This document shows, in pieces, positions 15,725-22,883 of a DNA stretch of 32,069 bases. How positions within the stretch are numbered: position 1 is the first letter of the stretch; the number at the start of each line of letters is the position of its first letter. The position numbers and the translations under genes were made by a program. The notes beneath the pieces are model-generated. The model worked only from the letters and a program-made list of their open reading frames with translations. It was not told where the DNA came from and searched no databases. The stretch spans positions 1-32,069 of the forward strand of contig NZ_JAPEMV010000017.1 of assembly GCF_026342355.1 (NCBI RefSeq), given 5' to 3'. The stretch is from Streptomyces sp. NBC_00249 (lineage in GTDB: Bacteria; Actinomycetota; Actinomycetes; Streptomycetales; Streptomycetaceae).

Positions 15725-15771
15725 GGCTGGCTAGCGCGGTGATTGTCTGGAGCACCGGGGTTCGCTGAAAG
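15681..15771 (-). repeat. Inverted repeat arm 1 flanking the EF-hand gene
   Basis: About 91 bases, reading on the minus strand from CTTTCAGCGAACCCC through ATGATCGTTCTCACCGATA. They match 16669-16760 on the plus strand at roughly 89% by eye. The arm spans the upstream region and first codons of the broken gene at 15461-15724. Confidence 0.8.
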
Positions 15772-15882
15772 TTTGCGGTGCGAGGTGAGCCCGACTTCCG
15801 CCCGGGCTTTGGGTCGCGCTGAACCCACCGCAGGGGGCCTTCCCCAATGGTTGAGGTCCGTGGGTGGGCTCACTTGCGGACT

Positions 15883-15913
15883 GCCGTGACGGACCGGCAC
15901 GCACCGTCACGGC
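15883..15913. terminator. Stem-loop (10-bp stem GCCGTGACGG)
   Basis: GCCGTGACGG at 15883-15892 pairs with CCGTCACGGC at 15904-15913 around an 11-base loop. It lies downstream of the EF-hand gene, beyond a second larger hairpin. No U-run follows, as is usual in Streptomyces. It may be a second termination element or a protein-binding palindrome. Confidence 0.5.
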
Positions 15914-15924
15914 CACGCTCGCCA

Positions 15925-15969
15925 GGTGAGTCGGCCCTCGCAACGAGTACGGTTGCGGGCCGGCTCACC
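15925..15969. terminator. Strong hairpin downstream of the EF-hand gene
   Basis: GGTGAGTCGGCCCTCGCAAC pairs with GTTGCGGGCCGGCTCACC around a short loop containing GAGTAC, with only minor mismatch. It ends 9 bases beyond the stop codon of the EF-hand gene, which is transcribed towards it, so it is the natural terminator of that gene. Confidence 0.75.
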
Positions 15970-15978
15970 CGTGTTCAC

Positions 15979-16524
15979 TCAGACATGCCCGAAGAACAGG
16001 CTGCCCGGAGCGTCCGGGTTGTCCGAGAGGTAGTGCTCACGGATCGCGCGGACGAACTCCATGCGTGAGATCGCACCGTCCCCGTCGGTGTCGAGCTGGT
16101 AAAACGTGTCCATCGGCGCGTCGATCTGCCACACGTCCTTCAGGAGGCGGGCGAACTCGTCCTTGCTGATCTGGTTGTCCTCGTCGGCGTCGATGACGTC
16201 GAAGAGGACATGCCCGGCACCGTCGGCCAGGTTGAGGCGGCTGGTGTCGACGCTCGCGAGGCGGTTGGCCGTGACGAACTCGCCCTTCGAGAGCCGGTCC
16301 TGCTGGGCGCCCGCGTGGCGCATCAGCTCCAGCCAGTACGTCTGGAAGTAGGCGTGAAGCGCCCTGGCCCGGCGGTCGTCCTTGCTCAGCTTGTACGCCT
16401 TGATGTAGCGGTCGGCGAGCTTCTGGTAGTCCGACCAGTCCAGATAGCCGTCCTGGTTGGCGTCCATGGCATCGAAGTTGCGCTCAAGCTTGATGGTGAT
16501 GACGTCTTGCGCCGCAATAGTCAT
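15979..16524 (-). CDS. EF-hand calcium-binding protein, cargo of ISL3 unit B
   Basis: The 181-residue protein is a four-EF-hand, calerythrin/sarcoplasmic-like protein. Clear calcium loops are DANQDGYLDWSD (residues 21-32), DADEDNQISKDE (112-123) and DTDGDGAISRME (145-156). A second hand, near residues 76-87, has lost its acidic ligands. There is no signal peptide, so it should act in the cytoplasm as a calcium buffer or sensor. The ATG at 16524 follows AAAGGGA by six bases. A strong hairpin follows the stop. It lies inside the terminal repeats of unit B, opposite to the transposase, and between two 90-bp inverted repeat arms. What it does for the element or host is unknown. Confidence 0.9.
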   Translation of the reverse strand: MTIAAQDVITIKLERNFDAMDANQDGYLDWSDYQKLADRYIKAYKLSKDDRRARALHAYFQTYWLELMRHAGAQQDRLSKGEFVTANRLASVDTSRLNLADGAGHVLFDVIDADEDNQISKDEFARLLKDVWQIDAPMDTFYQLDTDGDGAISRMEFVRAIREHYLSDNPDAPGSLFFGHV

Positions 16525-16668
16525 GTTGCGTCCCTTTGGTGTGGGGAAATGGCGTGTTGATCATCACGGGCCCGTTATGGGTCCGCAACCCAACGAGCGC
16601 ACCCTTCACCCATCCGGCGGGAGCGTCACCTGCATGTGGGCGTGTCCGGCAGCAGCCGCCTCAACGAT

Positions 16669-16760
16669 CTTTCAGCGAACCCCAGTGCTCAAGACAATCA
16701 CCGCGCGAGCCGACCATGATCGTCCTGACCGATAACCGCTGGACTGCTGTGCCCCAAGGC
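16669..16760 (+). repeat. Inverted repeat arm 2 flanking the EF-hand gene, with a partial gene start
   Basis: Matches arm 1 (15681-15771) in reverse. It includes ATGATCGTCCTGACCGATAA at 16716, encoding MIVLTDNRWTA. After about 16760 similarity to the full gene at 15461-15724 is lost. The following bases to 16895 hold a possible other fragment (WVNDEYTGIKADSQQVTTAE) that I cannot assign. Confidence 0.75.
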
Positions 16761-16895
16761 CGACATCGACCAGAGCCTCGGCCAAGGCGTGGGTCAACGA
16801 CGAGTACACGGGCATCAAGGCGGACTCCCAGCAGGTCACAACAGCAGAGTCCGGCTATCCCACTACACCCCACTGACATCACACTCAGTCAGCCC

Positions 16896-16918
16896 TCCAC
16901 GGAAAGTGAGCCAGAACC
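16896..16918 (-). repeat. Right terminal inverted repeat of unit B
   Basis: Exact reverse complement of 13718-13740, followed directly by the target duplication CGTTCTCG (16919-16926). Confidence 0.85.
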
Positions 16919-16951
16919 CGTTCTCGTTCTCGTGAACAAAGCCACGGGCGG

Positions 16952-17365
16952 TTACCGCGGCTTTTGGGGGGCGATCAAGCGGGTGCCGATCCAGTCCTTG
17001 GCAACACTGATGGACTCGGCCTGGGGGAGGCCGGCGGCCCGCGTGGCCTCATTGATGGTGCGGGGTTCGATGTATCCGTCCCGTCCGGTCTTCTGGGTGA
17101 GCAGCCAGATGTCGCCGCCGTCTTCGAGCATTCCGATGGCGTCGACCAGGGCGTCGGCGAGGTCACCGTCGTTGTCTCGGAACCACACGAGGACGGCACC
17201 GGCGACGTCGTCATAGGTTTCGTCGACCAGGTCTTGGCCGGTGATCTCCTCGACGGCCTCGCGGAGTTCCTGGTCGGTGTCGTCGTCGTAGCCGATCTCC
17301 TGGACGATCTGGCCCGGCTGGAAACCCAGCCGGCCCGCAACACTGGTCTGCTCTTCTGTGGTCAT
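16952..17365 (-). CDS. DUF3052 family protein
   Basis: The 137-residue protein contains the DUF3052 core: RLGFQPGQIVQEIGYDDDTD, ELREAVEEITGQDLVDETYD, DVAGAVLVWFRDNDGDLADA, LVDAIGMLEDGGDIWLLTQK and TGRDGYIEPRTINEATRAAG. Length matches the family. DUF3052 proteins are small, acidic, cytoplasmic actinobacterial proteins of unknown function. The ATG at 17365 has GGAGG seven bases upstream and is preferred over the longer frame from 17461, whose leader does not look natural. The gene lies 25 bp right of the unit B target duplication. It appears intact and is host DNA rather than cargo. Confidence 0.88.
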   Translation of the reverse strand: MTTEEQTSVAGRLGFQPGQIVQEIGYDDDTDQELREAVEEITGQDLVDETYDDVAGAVLVWFRDNDGDLADALVDAIGMLEDGGDIWLLTQKTGRDGYIEPRTINEATRAAGLPQAESISVAKDWIGTRLIAPQKPR

Positions 17366-17542
17366 CACTGCCTCCGGCATCACCGGACGCGCCTGCCGCG
17401 CCCCCCTGTAGCCAACCAGACACCCAGAGTGCTCGCGGGTGACTCGTCCGGGCCGGGGCAACGGGACACGACCGCCCCCGGACGCTCAGTTGTCCTATGC
17501 CATCGAAGGACCAATCGTCTCCACTGCACCGTTGATCACCAC

Positions 17543-17893
17543 GTGAAGACAAAATCCGCGCTCGGAGTCCTCGTACTCGCAGCCGCGCCCATGCTCCTGG
17601 CATCCCCCGCCCACGCCGACGGCATCGTGTTGGGCCCCCTTCGCGGGGCCGTCGGATTCACGGTCGGAGCCGCCGAAAGCGCCTTGCCGCCCCTGTCCCT
17701 GGGCGGCGACAAGCCGCTCATCGACCCCAAGAGGCCGGACGCGGTAGACGACATCGTCCAGACCTCATTCGACACATTCCTGGTCGTCGAGAACGCCGAC
17801 GTCCCCAGCATCATGCCCAACGCCATGAACGGAGCCACGAGCGTCCTGGCCACGGTGCAACACACCCTGCTGAAATCCCCGCCCGCAGGCTGA
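17543..17893 (+). CDS. Small secreted protein of unknown function
   Basis: The 116-residue protein begins with GTG and a clear Sec signal peptide (MKTKSALGVLVLAAAPMLLA, then SPAHADG with AHA-D cleavage). The mature part is about 90 residues (GIVLGPLRGAVGFTVGAAES, KPLIDPKRPDAVDDIVQTSF, DTFLVVENADVPSIMPNAMN). No cysteine is seen in it. The start at 17543 is chosen because it opens the signal peptide; a longer frame upstream has no supporting features. The gene diverges from the DUF3052 gene. I do not recognise a family. Confidence 0.7.
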   Translation: MKTKSALGVLVLAAAPMLLASPAHADGIVLGPLRGAVGFTVGAAESALPPLSLGGDKPLIDPKRPDAVDDIVQTSFDTFLVVENADVPSIMPNAMNGATSVLATVQHTLLKSPPAG

Positions 17894-18364
17894 CCTCACC
17901 GAAAACAGAACCCCAGCCAGCCGGGGCGGTCAGCCACACAAGCATGGATGAGCGCCCCGGCGGCGCACACCAGACACCACTGGACACAGGGCCGGAAATG
18001 GCACCCCCGGCCGGCCGAGCGAGCCGGGCCCGGCCCACCGCCCACCTGCCCACCTGCGCACCTGCGCACCTGCGCACCTGCGGACCTGCGGACTCTGACC
18101 AGCCGCGATCACACCTCGATGACACGAACTCGCGTCCGACCTCGCCCAAGCCGCCTGAACCAGTACCTCCAGCTCAGCCGGCGGCTTGGTACATCACATC
18201 TGTCATGGACGGCTCAGGCGTAAGTAATGAGCGAGAAACCTGGCTACTGGACCATTCGGGTGACATGCCCGCCTTTGCTTACCTGTTTTGGTTTGGAGTG
18301 TCCACATCACCGGAAATCCTGCGCTCCGAGCGGATCTCGCTCCCCACCGAAAGGAACCGATGTC
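17894..18364. other. Intergenic region with tandem repeat
   Basis: No convincing gene in 471 bp. GGCTGACC at the end of the preceding gene and GGTCAGCC near 17928 form a weak inverted repeat that could belong to a terminator. The region contains the CACCTGCG tandem repeat and the upstream sequence of the secreted repeat protein. Confidence 0.6.
18043..18090. repeat. Tandem octamer CACCTGCG, six copies
   Basis: Six head-to-tail eight-base units: CACCTGCC, four exact CACCTGCG and GACCTGCG. The array is non-coding as far as I can see. Such arrays vary in copy number by slippage. Confidence 0.85.
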
Positions 18365-19012
18365 ATGAAGCGCATCGCGCAGAAGGTGATGACGCTTTCC
18401 GCTGCTGTTGCCATTGCGGCCACGGCGGTCATTTTCCCAGCGCCTCACGCGCAGGCCCATGCTCCGCTCATCGCCTTCCCGGAGATCGGCATCCAGTTCA
18501 ACGCCGACGGCAACGCCGGCCAGTGCGGCGGGAGAACTGGGGAGCAGTGGCATCTCGACGAGAACTGGACCGAAGCGATCCGCTTCGACACCGACTCTCG
18601 CCCGGGCGGTTGCCGACTCGCCTTCGGCATCTACGACCCGGAGGATGATCTGGCCGGCGCGTCCGTCACCTACACCTTCCAGTCCAGCCCTGGCGGGAAC
18701 CCTGCCCAGTGCGGAAACCAGGGCACCCACCAAATGCCGATCCAGAGGACCCGGACCTTCGGCCCCAGCATCCGGATCGACACCGACAACCGGCCGGGCG
18801 GATGCAAGCTCACCTTCGCCTTGTCGAGCCCCTTCCGCATGGGAATCAGCGTTGACTACTCCTCGGACGGTAACCGCGGCCAGTGCGGAAACGCCCTCCC
18901 CTCCCCTGGCTTCCCCAGCCCTGTGGACAACAGCCGCGCAGTGACCATCGACATCGACACCGACGACCGCTTCGGCGGCTGCCAGCTTCAGCTACGGCTC
19001 GATCTCCTCTAG
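18365..19012 (+). CDS. Secreted triple-repeat cysteine-paired protein, function unknown
   Basis: The 215-residue protein opens with a signal peptide (MKRIAQKVMTLSAAVAIAAT, cleavage near AQA-HAP at residue 31). The mature protein is three related modules of about 60 residues, each with a QCGG/QCGN turn, then IxxDTDxRPGGCxL. Cysteines fall at 54/83, 116/147 and 174/206, giving one likely disulphide per module. Asp-rich turns (FDTDSRPGG, IDTDNRPGG, IDTDDRFGG) could bind calcium. AAAGGAA precedes the ATG at 18365. The stop codon TAG at 19010-19012 is built partly from the end of an inserted IS630 element. I do not recognise a named family. Confidence 0.78.
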   Translation: MKRIAQKVMTLSAAVAIAATAVIFPAPHAQAHAPLIAFPEIGIQFNADGNAGQCGGRTGEQWHLDENWTEAIRFDTDSRPGGCRLAFGIYDPEDDLAGASVTYTFQSSPGGNPAQCGNQGTHQMPIQRTRTFGPSIRIDTDNRPGGCKLTFALSSPFRMGISVDYSSDGNRGQCGNALPSPGFPSPVDNSRAVTIDIDTDDRFGGCQLQLRLDLL

Positions 19013-20250
19013 TGCTGTGACCGGGAAGGTTCGCCGGGTTGCTCGTTGTGCTGCTTGGAAATGAGTTCTCCAATCAGCGTGGGGAGGCGGGGTGGCCAAA
19101 CCGGTCCGGGTTCGCGGGCTGACCGAGCAGGAGGGCCAGAAACTCCAGCACATCGTCCGGCGGGGCAGCACGAGTTCGGTGCGGTTCCGGCGGGCGATGA
19201 TGCTCCTGGCTTCGGCCGGCGGCAGCACGGTCCCCGTCATAGCCCGCCTGGTCCAGGCGGACCAGGACACCGTCCGCGACGTGATCCACAACTTCAACGA
19301 GATCGGGCTCGCATGCCTTAACCCTCGCTGGGCGGGAGGCCGTCCCCGCCTTCTCGACCGTGACGACGAGGACCTCGTCGTCCAGACGGCCACCACTCGC
19401 CCGACCGTGCTGGGCAAGCCCTTCACCCGCTGGTCGATCCGCAAGCTCGCCGATCACCTACGGCGCAACCGTGCCCGCCCCGTCCTCATCAGCCGAGAGG
19501 CCCTGCGGTGCTTACTCGCCCGCCGCGGGATCTCCTTCCAGCGCACGAAGACCTGGAAAGAGTCCCCAGATGCGGCCTTCGACGCCAAGCTGGCCCGGAT
19601 CGAGTACGCGATCAACGAACGACCCGACCGCACCTTCGCGTTCGACGAGTTCGGCCCGCTGGGCATTCGCCCCATCGCCGGCTCCTGCTGGGCAGAACAG
19701 ACCCGGCCCGACCGCCTGCCGGCCACCTACCGGCGCACCCACGGAATCACCTGCTTCCACGGCTGCTACTCCGTCGGCGACGACCAGATGTGGGGCGTCA
19801 ACCGGCGCCGCAAAGGCATCGACCACACCTGGGCCGCGTTGAGAACGATCCGGGCGGCCCGCCCGGACGGCGCCCCGATCTACGTGATCCTCGACAACCT
19901 CTCCGCCCACCTGAACTGGAGAATCCGCAGGTGGCCGGCCCAGAACAAGGTCGAGCTGTGCTTCACCCTGACCTACGCCTCCTGGGCCAACCCCATCGAG
20001 GCTCACTTCGGACCGCGCTACGGCAGTTCACCCTGGCCAACTCGAACCACCCCAACCACACCGTCCAGACCCGGGCCCTGCACGCCTACCTCCGCTGGCG
20101 CAATCAGAACGCCCGCCACCCCGACGTCCTCGCCGCCCAACGACGCGAACGCGCCCGTATCCGCAGCGAAAGAGGCATCCGCTGGGGCGGCAGACCCCTA
20201 CCCATCGCGGCCTGACCGCTCAACCCGGCGAACCTTCCCGGTCACAGCAC
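19012..20250 (+). mobile_element. IS630-family insertion sequence, 1239 bp, TA target duplication
   Basis: Thirty-base perfect inverted repeats (GTGCTGTGACCGGGAAGGTT... at 19012-19041, reverse at 20221-20250) are flanked by TA on both sides (19010-19011 and 20251-20252), as expected for IS630/mariner elements. The target TA is the first two bases of the stop codon of the secreted repeat protein. Confidence 0.92.
19092..20215 (+). CDS. IS630 family transposase, frameshifted near the C-terminus
   Basis: Residues 1-70 form the helix-turn-helix region (VPVIARLVQADQDTVRDVIH). The DDE core has Asp185 (TFAFDEFGPLG), Asp268 (IYVILDNLSAH) and Glu303 (WANPIEAHFGP), a 35-residue spacing typical of the family. 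At about 20012-20016 two extra bases (CG in GGACCGCGCTACGG) shift the frame. The expected tail LRQFTLANSNHPNHTVQTRA, LHAYLRWRNQNARHPDVLAA continues in another frame to a stop at 20213-20215. The catalytic residues all lie before the shift, so a protein with an altered tail (to 20381 in the original frame) could still be made. GTG start has GGAGGCGG upstream. Confidence 0.85.
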
Positions 20251-20269
20251 TAGGTTCACGTCGAGAGCG

Positions 20270-20659
20270 TCAGCACTTCTCCTTCCGCGCCTGCTGGATC
20301 AGCGGCTCGGCCTCGTCCAGCGTGAAGGTGACCTGCCAGGTCTCGGCCGCCCGGTGCAGGGTGTCGGCGAACTCCTGGTAGCCGTGGTCCTGTTGAGCCG
20401 CGTCGGCGGCGCGGTTGGTCGCCGTGTTCAGGTACTGCTCGGCGGTCTGGTAGTAGGGGTCAGTCAGATTTGACGGCCGGGGGCGGGCAAGGTGGTCGGT
20501 CAGCTGCTGCAGGGAGGCGCAGGCGGACTTGGCAAACTCGCGCGCCGCCACCGTGGCCTTGGAGGGCGTCGAGCTGCAGGCCGCCAGGGAGAGCGTGGAC
20601 GCCAACAGCAGGGGCAGGGGCAGTGACAGGCGAAGTATCAGCTGACGTCGACTAGTCAT
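20270..20659 (-). CDS. Small lipoprotein of unknown function
   Basis: The 129-residue protein has an N-terminal Arg-containing signal (MTSRRQLILRLSLPLPLLLA) ending in lipobox LAAC at residues 25-28, so it should be exported and anchored by a lipidated Cys. The mature part is helical and polar (ATVAAREFAKSACASLQQLT, YYQTAEQYLNTATNRAADAA, EFADTLHRAAETWQVTFTLD) and ends KEKC. Start ATG overlaps the stop of the upstream gene by ATGA at 20656-20659, implying translational coupling. The IS630 element inserted just past its stop codon. Confidence 0.75.
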   Translation of the reverse strand: MTSRRQLILRLSLPLPLLLASTLSLAACSSTPSKATVAAREFAKSACASLQQLTDHLARPRPSNLTDPYYQTAEQYLNTATNRAADAAQQDHGYQEFADTLHRAAETWQVTFTLDEAEPLIQQARKEKC

Positions 20660-20850
20660 GGGTCAATCCTAGGTAGCATGACGGCCTGACCGCCCGGAAA
20701 TCCGGTGGGCCCGCAGCCGCCGTCCCGCCCGGCCCACATCTGGGCCTTGTCTGCTCTGGCCTGCAACGCGGCCATCAACGACGGCACCGCTTCCGCCCAC
20801 TCTCGCCTCAGCTTGTCGTTTATGGTCCGGCATCGAACGCGGGTCGAACT
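20656..20850 (-). pseudogene. 3' end of an unknown gene upstream of the lipoprotein gene
   Basis: Reading leftwards, TINDKLRREWAEAVPSLMAA, LQARADKAQMWAGRDGGCGP and TGFPGGQAVMLPRIDP ends at a stop (20656-20658) that overlaps the lipoprotein start by four bases. The upstream part of the gene is missing because a transposase element lies at about 20860-22450. The boundary near 20850 is approximate. Family unknown; the coupling suggests both products served one operon. Confidence 0.5.
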
Positions 20851-20938
20851 TGTTCGGAGTTTTCCCGGTTCACCAGCTGCGTGAGGGGCCGCGGGTCGAT
20901 CCTGTGTTGAGCGACAGCGCAGTACGGAGGCCGGGATC

Positions 20939-22501
20939 GTGGGACTGGTCGAGCACAAGGTTGAGCGAGACCCGTTGACGGTGGTGACGGAGTTCCGCTC
21001 GGAGTTGTACGCCTGCCTGACTGCCCGGAGCGACGCCCTGTTCGAGTTGTGCGACGCGTTGCTGTGCACCGACGGTCCGGTCCGCACCCTCGTGGACCTT
21101 GCGCTCGCTCCCGAGCATCGGCGCGGGCACGGGGCCTTGTACTCGGGGATCAACCACGGTCGGATCAACGTCGCCCGGCTGCGGCGAGCACTGGTCGGTG
21201 TCCCGCTTCCCCGAGCCGGCGACGGTCGGCTGGTGCTGGCCTTGGACGTCTCCCCCTGGTTGCGGCCGGACGCCGATACTTCCTCGGACAGGTCTTTCTG
21301 TCATACCTTCGGTCGGGGTCTGGGCAAGCATCAGATGGTGCCCGGCTGGCCGTACTCGATCGTCGCCGCCCTGGAGACCGGCCGGACCTCATGGACCGCA
21401 CTGCTGGACGTGATCCGGCTGGAGCCAGGTGCCGACTTGGCCGCGGTCACCGCCGACCAGATCCGCGACGTCGTCCAACGTCTCGTGGAGGCCAGCCAGT
21501 GGCGGGAGGGGGACCCGCAGGTCCTGGTCGTGCTGGACGCGGGCTACGACGCTCCCCGCATCGCCCACCTGGTGGCCGACCTGCCCGTGGAGGTGCTGGG
21601 CCGGCTCCGCTCGGACCGGGTGCTGCGCAAGCCCGTTCCGGTGCCGTGGATCTGCCCGCCGCAGGGCGGCCGCCCGCCCAAGCACGGCGGCGAGTTCGTC
21701 TTCGGCCGACCCGGGACCTGGGGAGAGGTCACCGCGGTGACCATCACCAACACCAACCGGTACGGGACCGCGACCGCGCAGGCATGGGATCGACTGCACC
21801 CCCGGCTGACCCGGAGGGCAGCATGGCTCCACCATGAGGGACCGTTGCCCATCATCGAGGGCACCGTAATCCGCCTGGCGGTCGAGAGGCTGCCCAGTGG
21901 CGGGGTGAACAAGCCCGTCTGGCTGTGGTGGTCGGGCATCGGCGCCGGCCCGGCCGACGTCGATCGGTGCTGGCAGGCGTTCTTGCGCCGCTTCGATGTG
22001 GAGCACACCTTTCGGCTGCTCAAGCAGACGCTCGGCTGGACCAGGCCGAAGCTGCGGGACTCGGCGGCGGCCGACCGCTGGACCTGGCTGGTCCTGGCCG
22101 CACACGCTCAGCTCCGCCTGGCTCGCCCTCTCGCACGTGACCTCCGACGCCCCTGGGAACGACCCTTGGAACCGAACAGGATCACCCCCGCCCGGGTCCG
22201 CCGAGGGTTCAGGAACCTGCACGCGAAGACGGGCACGCCAGCCGGTACACCAAAACCCACCCGCCCCGGCCCTGGTCGCCCGGTCGGGTCGAAGAACCGA
22301 CAGCCCGCTACCCGCTACGACGTCGGGCGCGTCCTTGCCACCGGCAAGCCCTACATCCGGCCCGCCCACCACAAGGTCGGCACCAAACCCCGACGTGGCG
22401 GCAGCTCCGATGCGGATCAAAATGCCGAAGCGTCGAGTCCGACGATTGATACGGTCACTGGCTGGACCACAACAGCATCCAGACTTCCTGGACCCATCTG
22501 A
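20939..22501 (+). CDS. Large DDE transposase, NF041680/IS701-like group
   Basis: The 520-residue protein has segments typical of this actinobacterial transposase group: PEHRRGHGALYSGINHGRIN, RLVLALDVSPWLRPDADTSS (first catalytic Asp), VPGWPYSIVAALETGRTSWT, VLVVLDAGYDAPRIAHLVAD (second Asp), EVLGRLRSDRVLRKP, and FLRRFDVEHTFRLLKQTLGW (Glu in VEHTF). A basic Pro/Gly-rich tail (GPGRPVGSKNRQPATRYDVG) follows. The family's usual end is near KPRRG; the last 40 residues probably read out of the element into flanking DNA. Possible imperfect inverted ends lie near 20848-20875 (TTGTTCGGAGTTTTCC) and 22415-22440, but I cannot fix them. GTG start at 20939. Confidence 0.82.
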   Translation: MGLVEHKVERDPLTVVTEFRSELYACLTARSDALFELCDALLCTDGPVRTLVDLALAPEHRRGHGALYSGINHGRINVARLRRALVGVPLPRAGDGRLVLALDVSPWLRPDADTSSDRSFCHTFGRGLGKHQMVPGWPYSIVAALETGRTSWTALLDVIRLEPGADLAAVTADQIRDVVQRLVEASQWREGDPQVLVVLDAGYDAPRIAHLVADLPVEVLGRLRSDRVLRKPVPVPWICPPQGGRPPKHGGEFVFGRPGTWGEVTAVTITNTNRYGTATAQAWDRLHPRLTRRAAWLHHEGPLPIIEGTVIRLAVERLPSGGVNKPVWLWWSGIGAGPADVDRCWQAFLRRFDVEHTFRLLKQTLGWTRPKLRDSAAADRWTWLVLAAHAQLRLARPLARDLRRPWERPLEPNRITPARVRRGFRNLHAKTGTPAGTPKPTRPGPGRPVGSKNRQPATRYDVGRVLATGKPYIRPAHHKVGTKPRRGGSSDADQNAEASSPTIDTVTGWTTTASRLPGPI

Positions 22502-22511
22502 GGAACGACCC

Positions 22512-22883
22512 CTGAGTTACCCATTTGAGACGGAAAACAGGACCAAGACCATCTGGGACCCAGCACTGCGAGTGGGCCAGATTTACGTGTCCATCGCGCA
22601 TAGTGCCGGTCACCTGCTGGGACTGCCTACCGGAGTGACACCAAACGAACGCGGCGGTGCCGACGTCGACATCCAGACGTTCCAGGCATTCACACAGCGG
22701 GTCTACGACACCTGTTGCTCCACCAACAACTTCATCATGCACGACCTGATGCGTGGCATGTTGCTCGCCTCGATCGTGATGCTGGAGAACGGCGGCGGGA
22801 CCATCACCCGCACTCCAGAGCGTGAAGCAGGCCTACTGGACAGCCACGACCTCTACAGACGCGGAATGTGGGCGGAGGACTGA
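22512..22883 (+). CDS. DUF6086-like protein, apparent CTG start or lost ATG
   Basis: The protein reads LSYPFETENRTKTIWDPALR, VGQIYVSIAHSAGHLLGLPT, GVTPNERGGADVDIQTFQAF, CCSTNNFIMHDLMRGMLLAS and IVMLENGGGTITRTPERE. This pattern of W(D/N)P near the start, a long amphipathic helix, D(x)xxFxAF and LxxGxLAxxxVMLExxGG resembles the Streptomyces DUF6086 family, of unknown function. I place the start at CTG 22512 because GAGGA lies seven bases upstream and because relatives begin at the equivalent residue. The same frame is also open from ATG 22410, but that part reads transposon-end DNA. About 123 residues, full length for the family. Confidence 0.65.
   Translation: MSYPFETENRTKTIWDPALRVGQIYVSIAHSAGHLLGLPTGVTPNERGGADVDIQTFQAFTQRVYDTCCSTNNFIMHDLMRGMLLASIVMLENGGGTITRTPEREAGLLDSHDLYRRGMWAED

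Larger units (their letters stand above)
13718..16918 (+). mobile_element. ISL3-family cargo transposon, unit B (with EF-hand gene), 3201 bp
   Basis: Left end GGTTCTGGCTCACTTTCCG... (13718-13740) and right end 16896-16918 are exact reverse complements over 23 bases, and CGTTCTCG flanks both sides. Contents in order: intact transposase (13817-15439), a broken small gene on the minus strand, a terminator-like hairpin, an EF-hand gene on the minus strand, and a partial copy of the broken gene's 5' region. About 1.46 kb of non-transposase DNA lies between the transposase and the right end, far more than a simple ISL3 element carries. Confidence 0.85.

Noticed and set aside
16964..17542. Long plus-strand extension upstream of the secreted protein at 17543
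   Set aside because: It is antisense to the DUF3052 gene; the signal peptide begins at the GTG at 17543.
20248..20381. Extension of the IS630 transposase beyond the right end of the element
   Set aside because: It results from the frameshift and reads through the inverted repeat into the lipoprotein gene.
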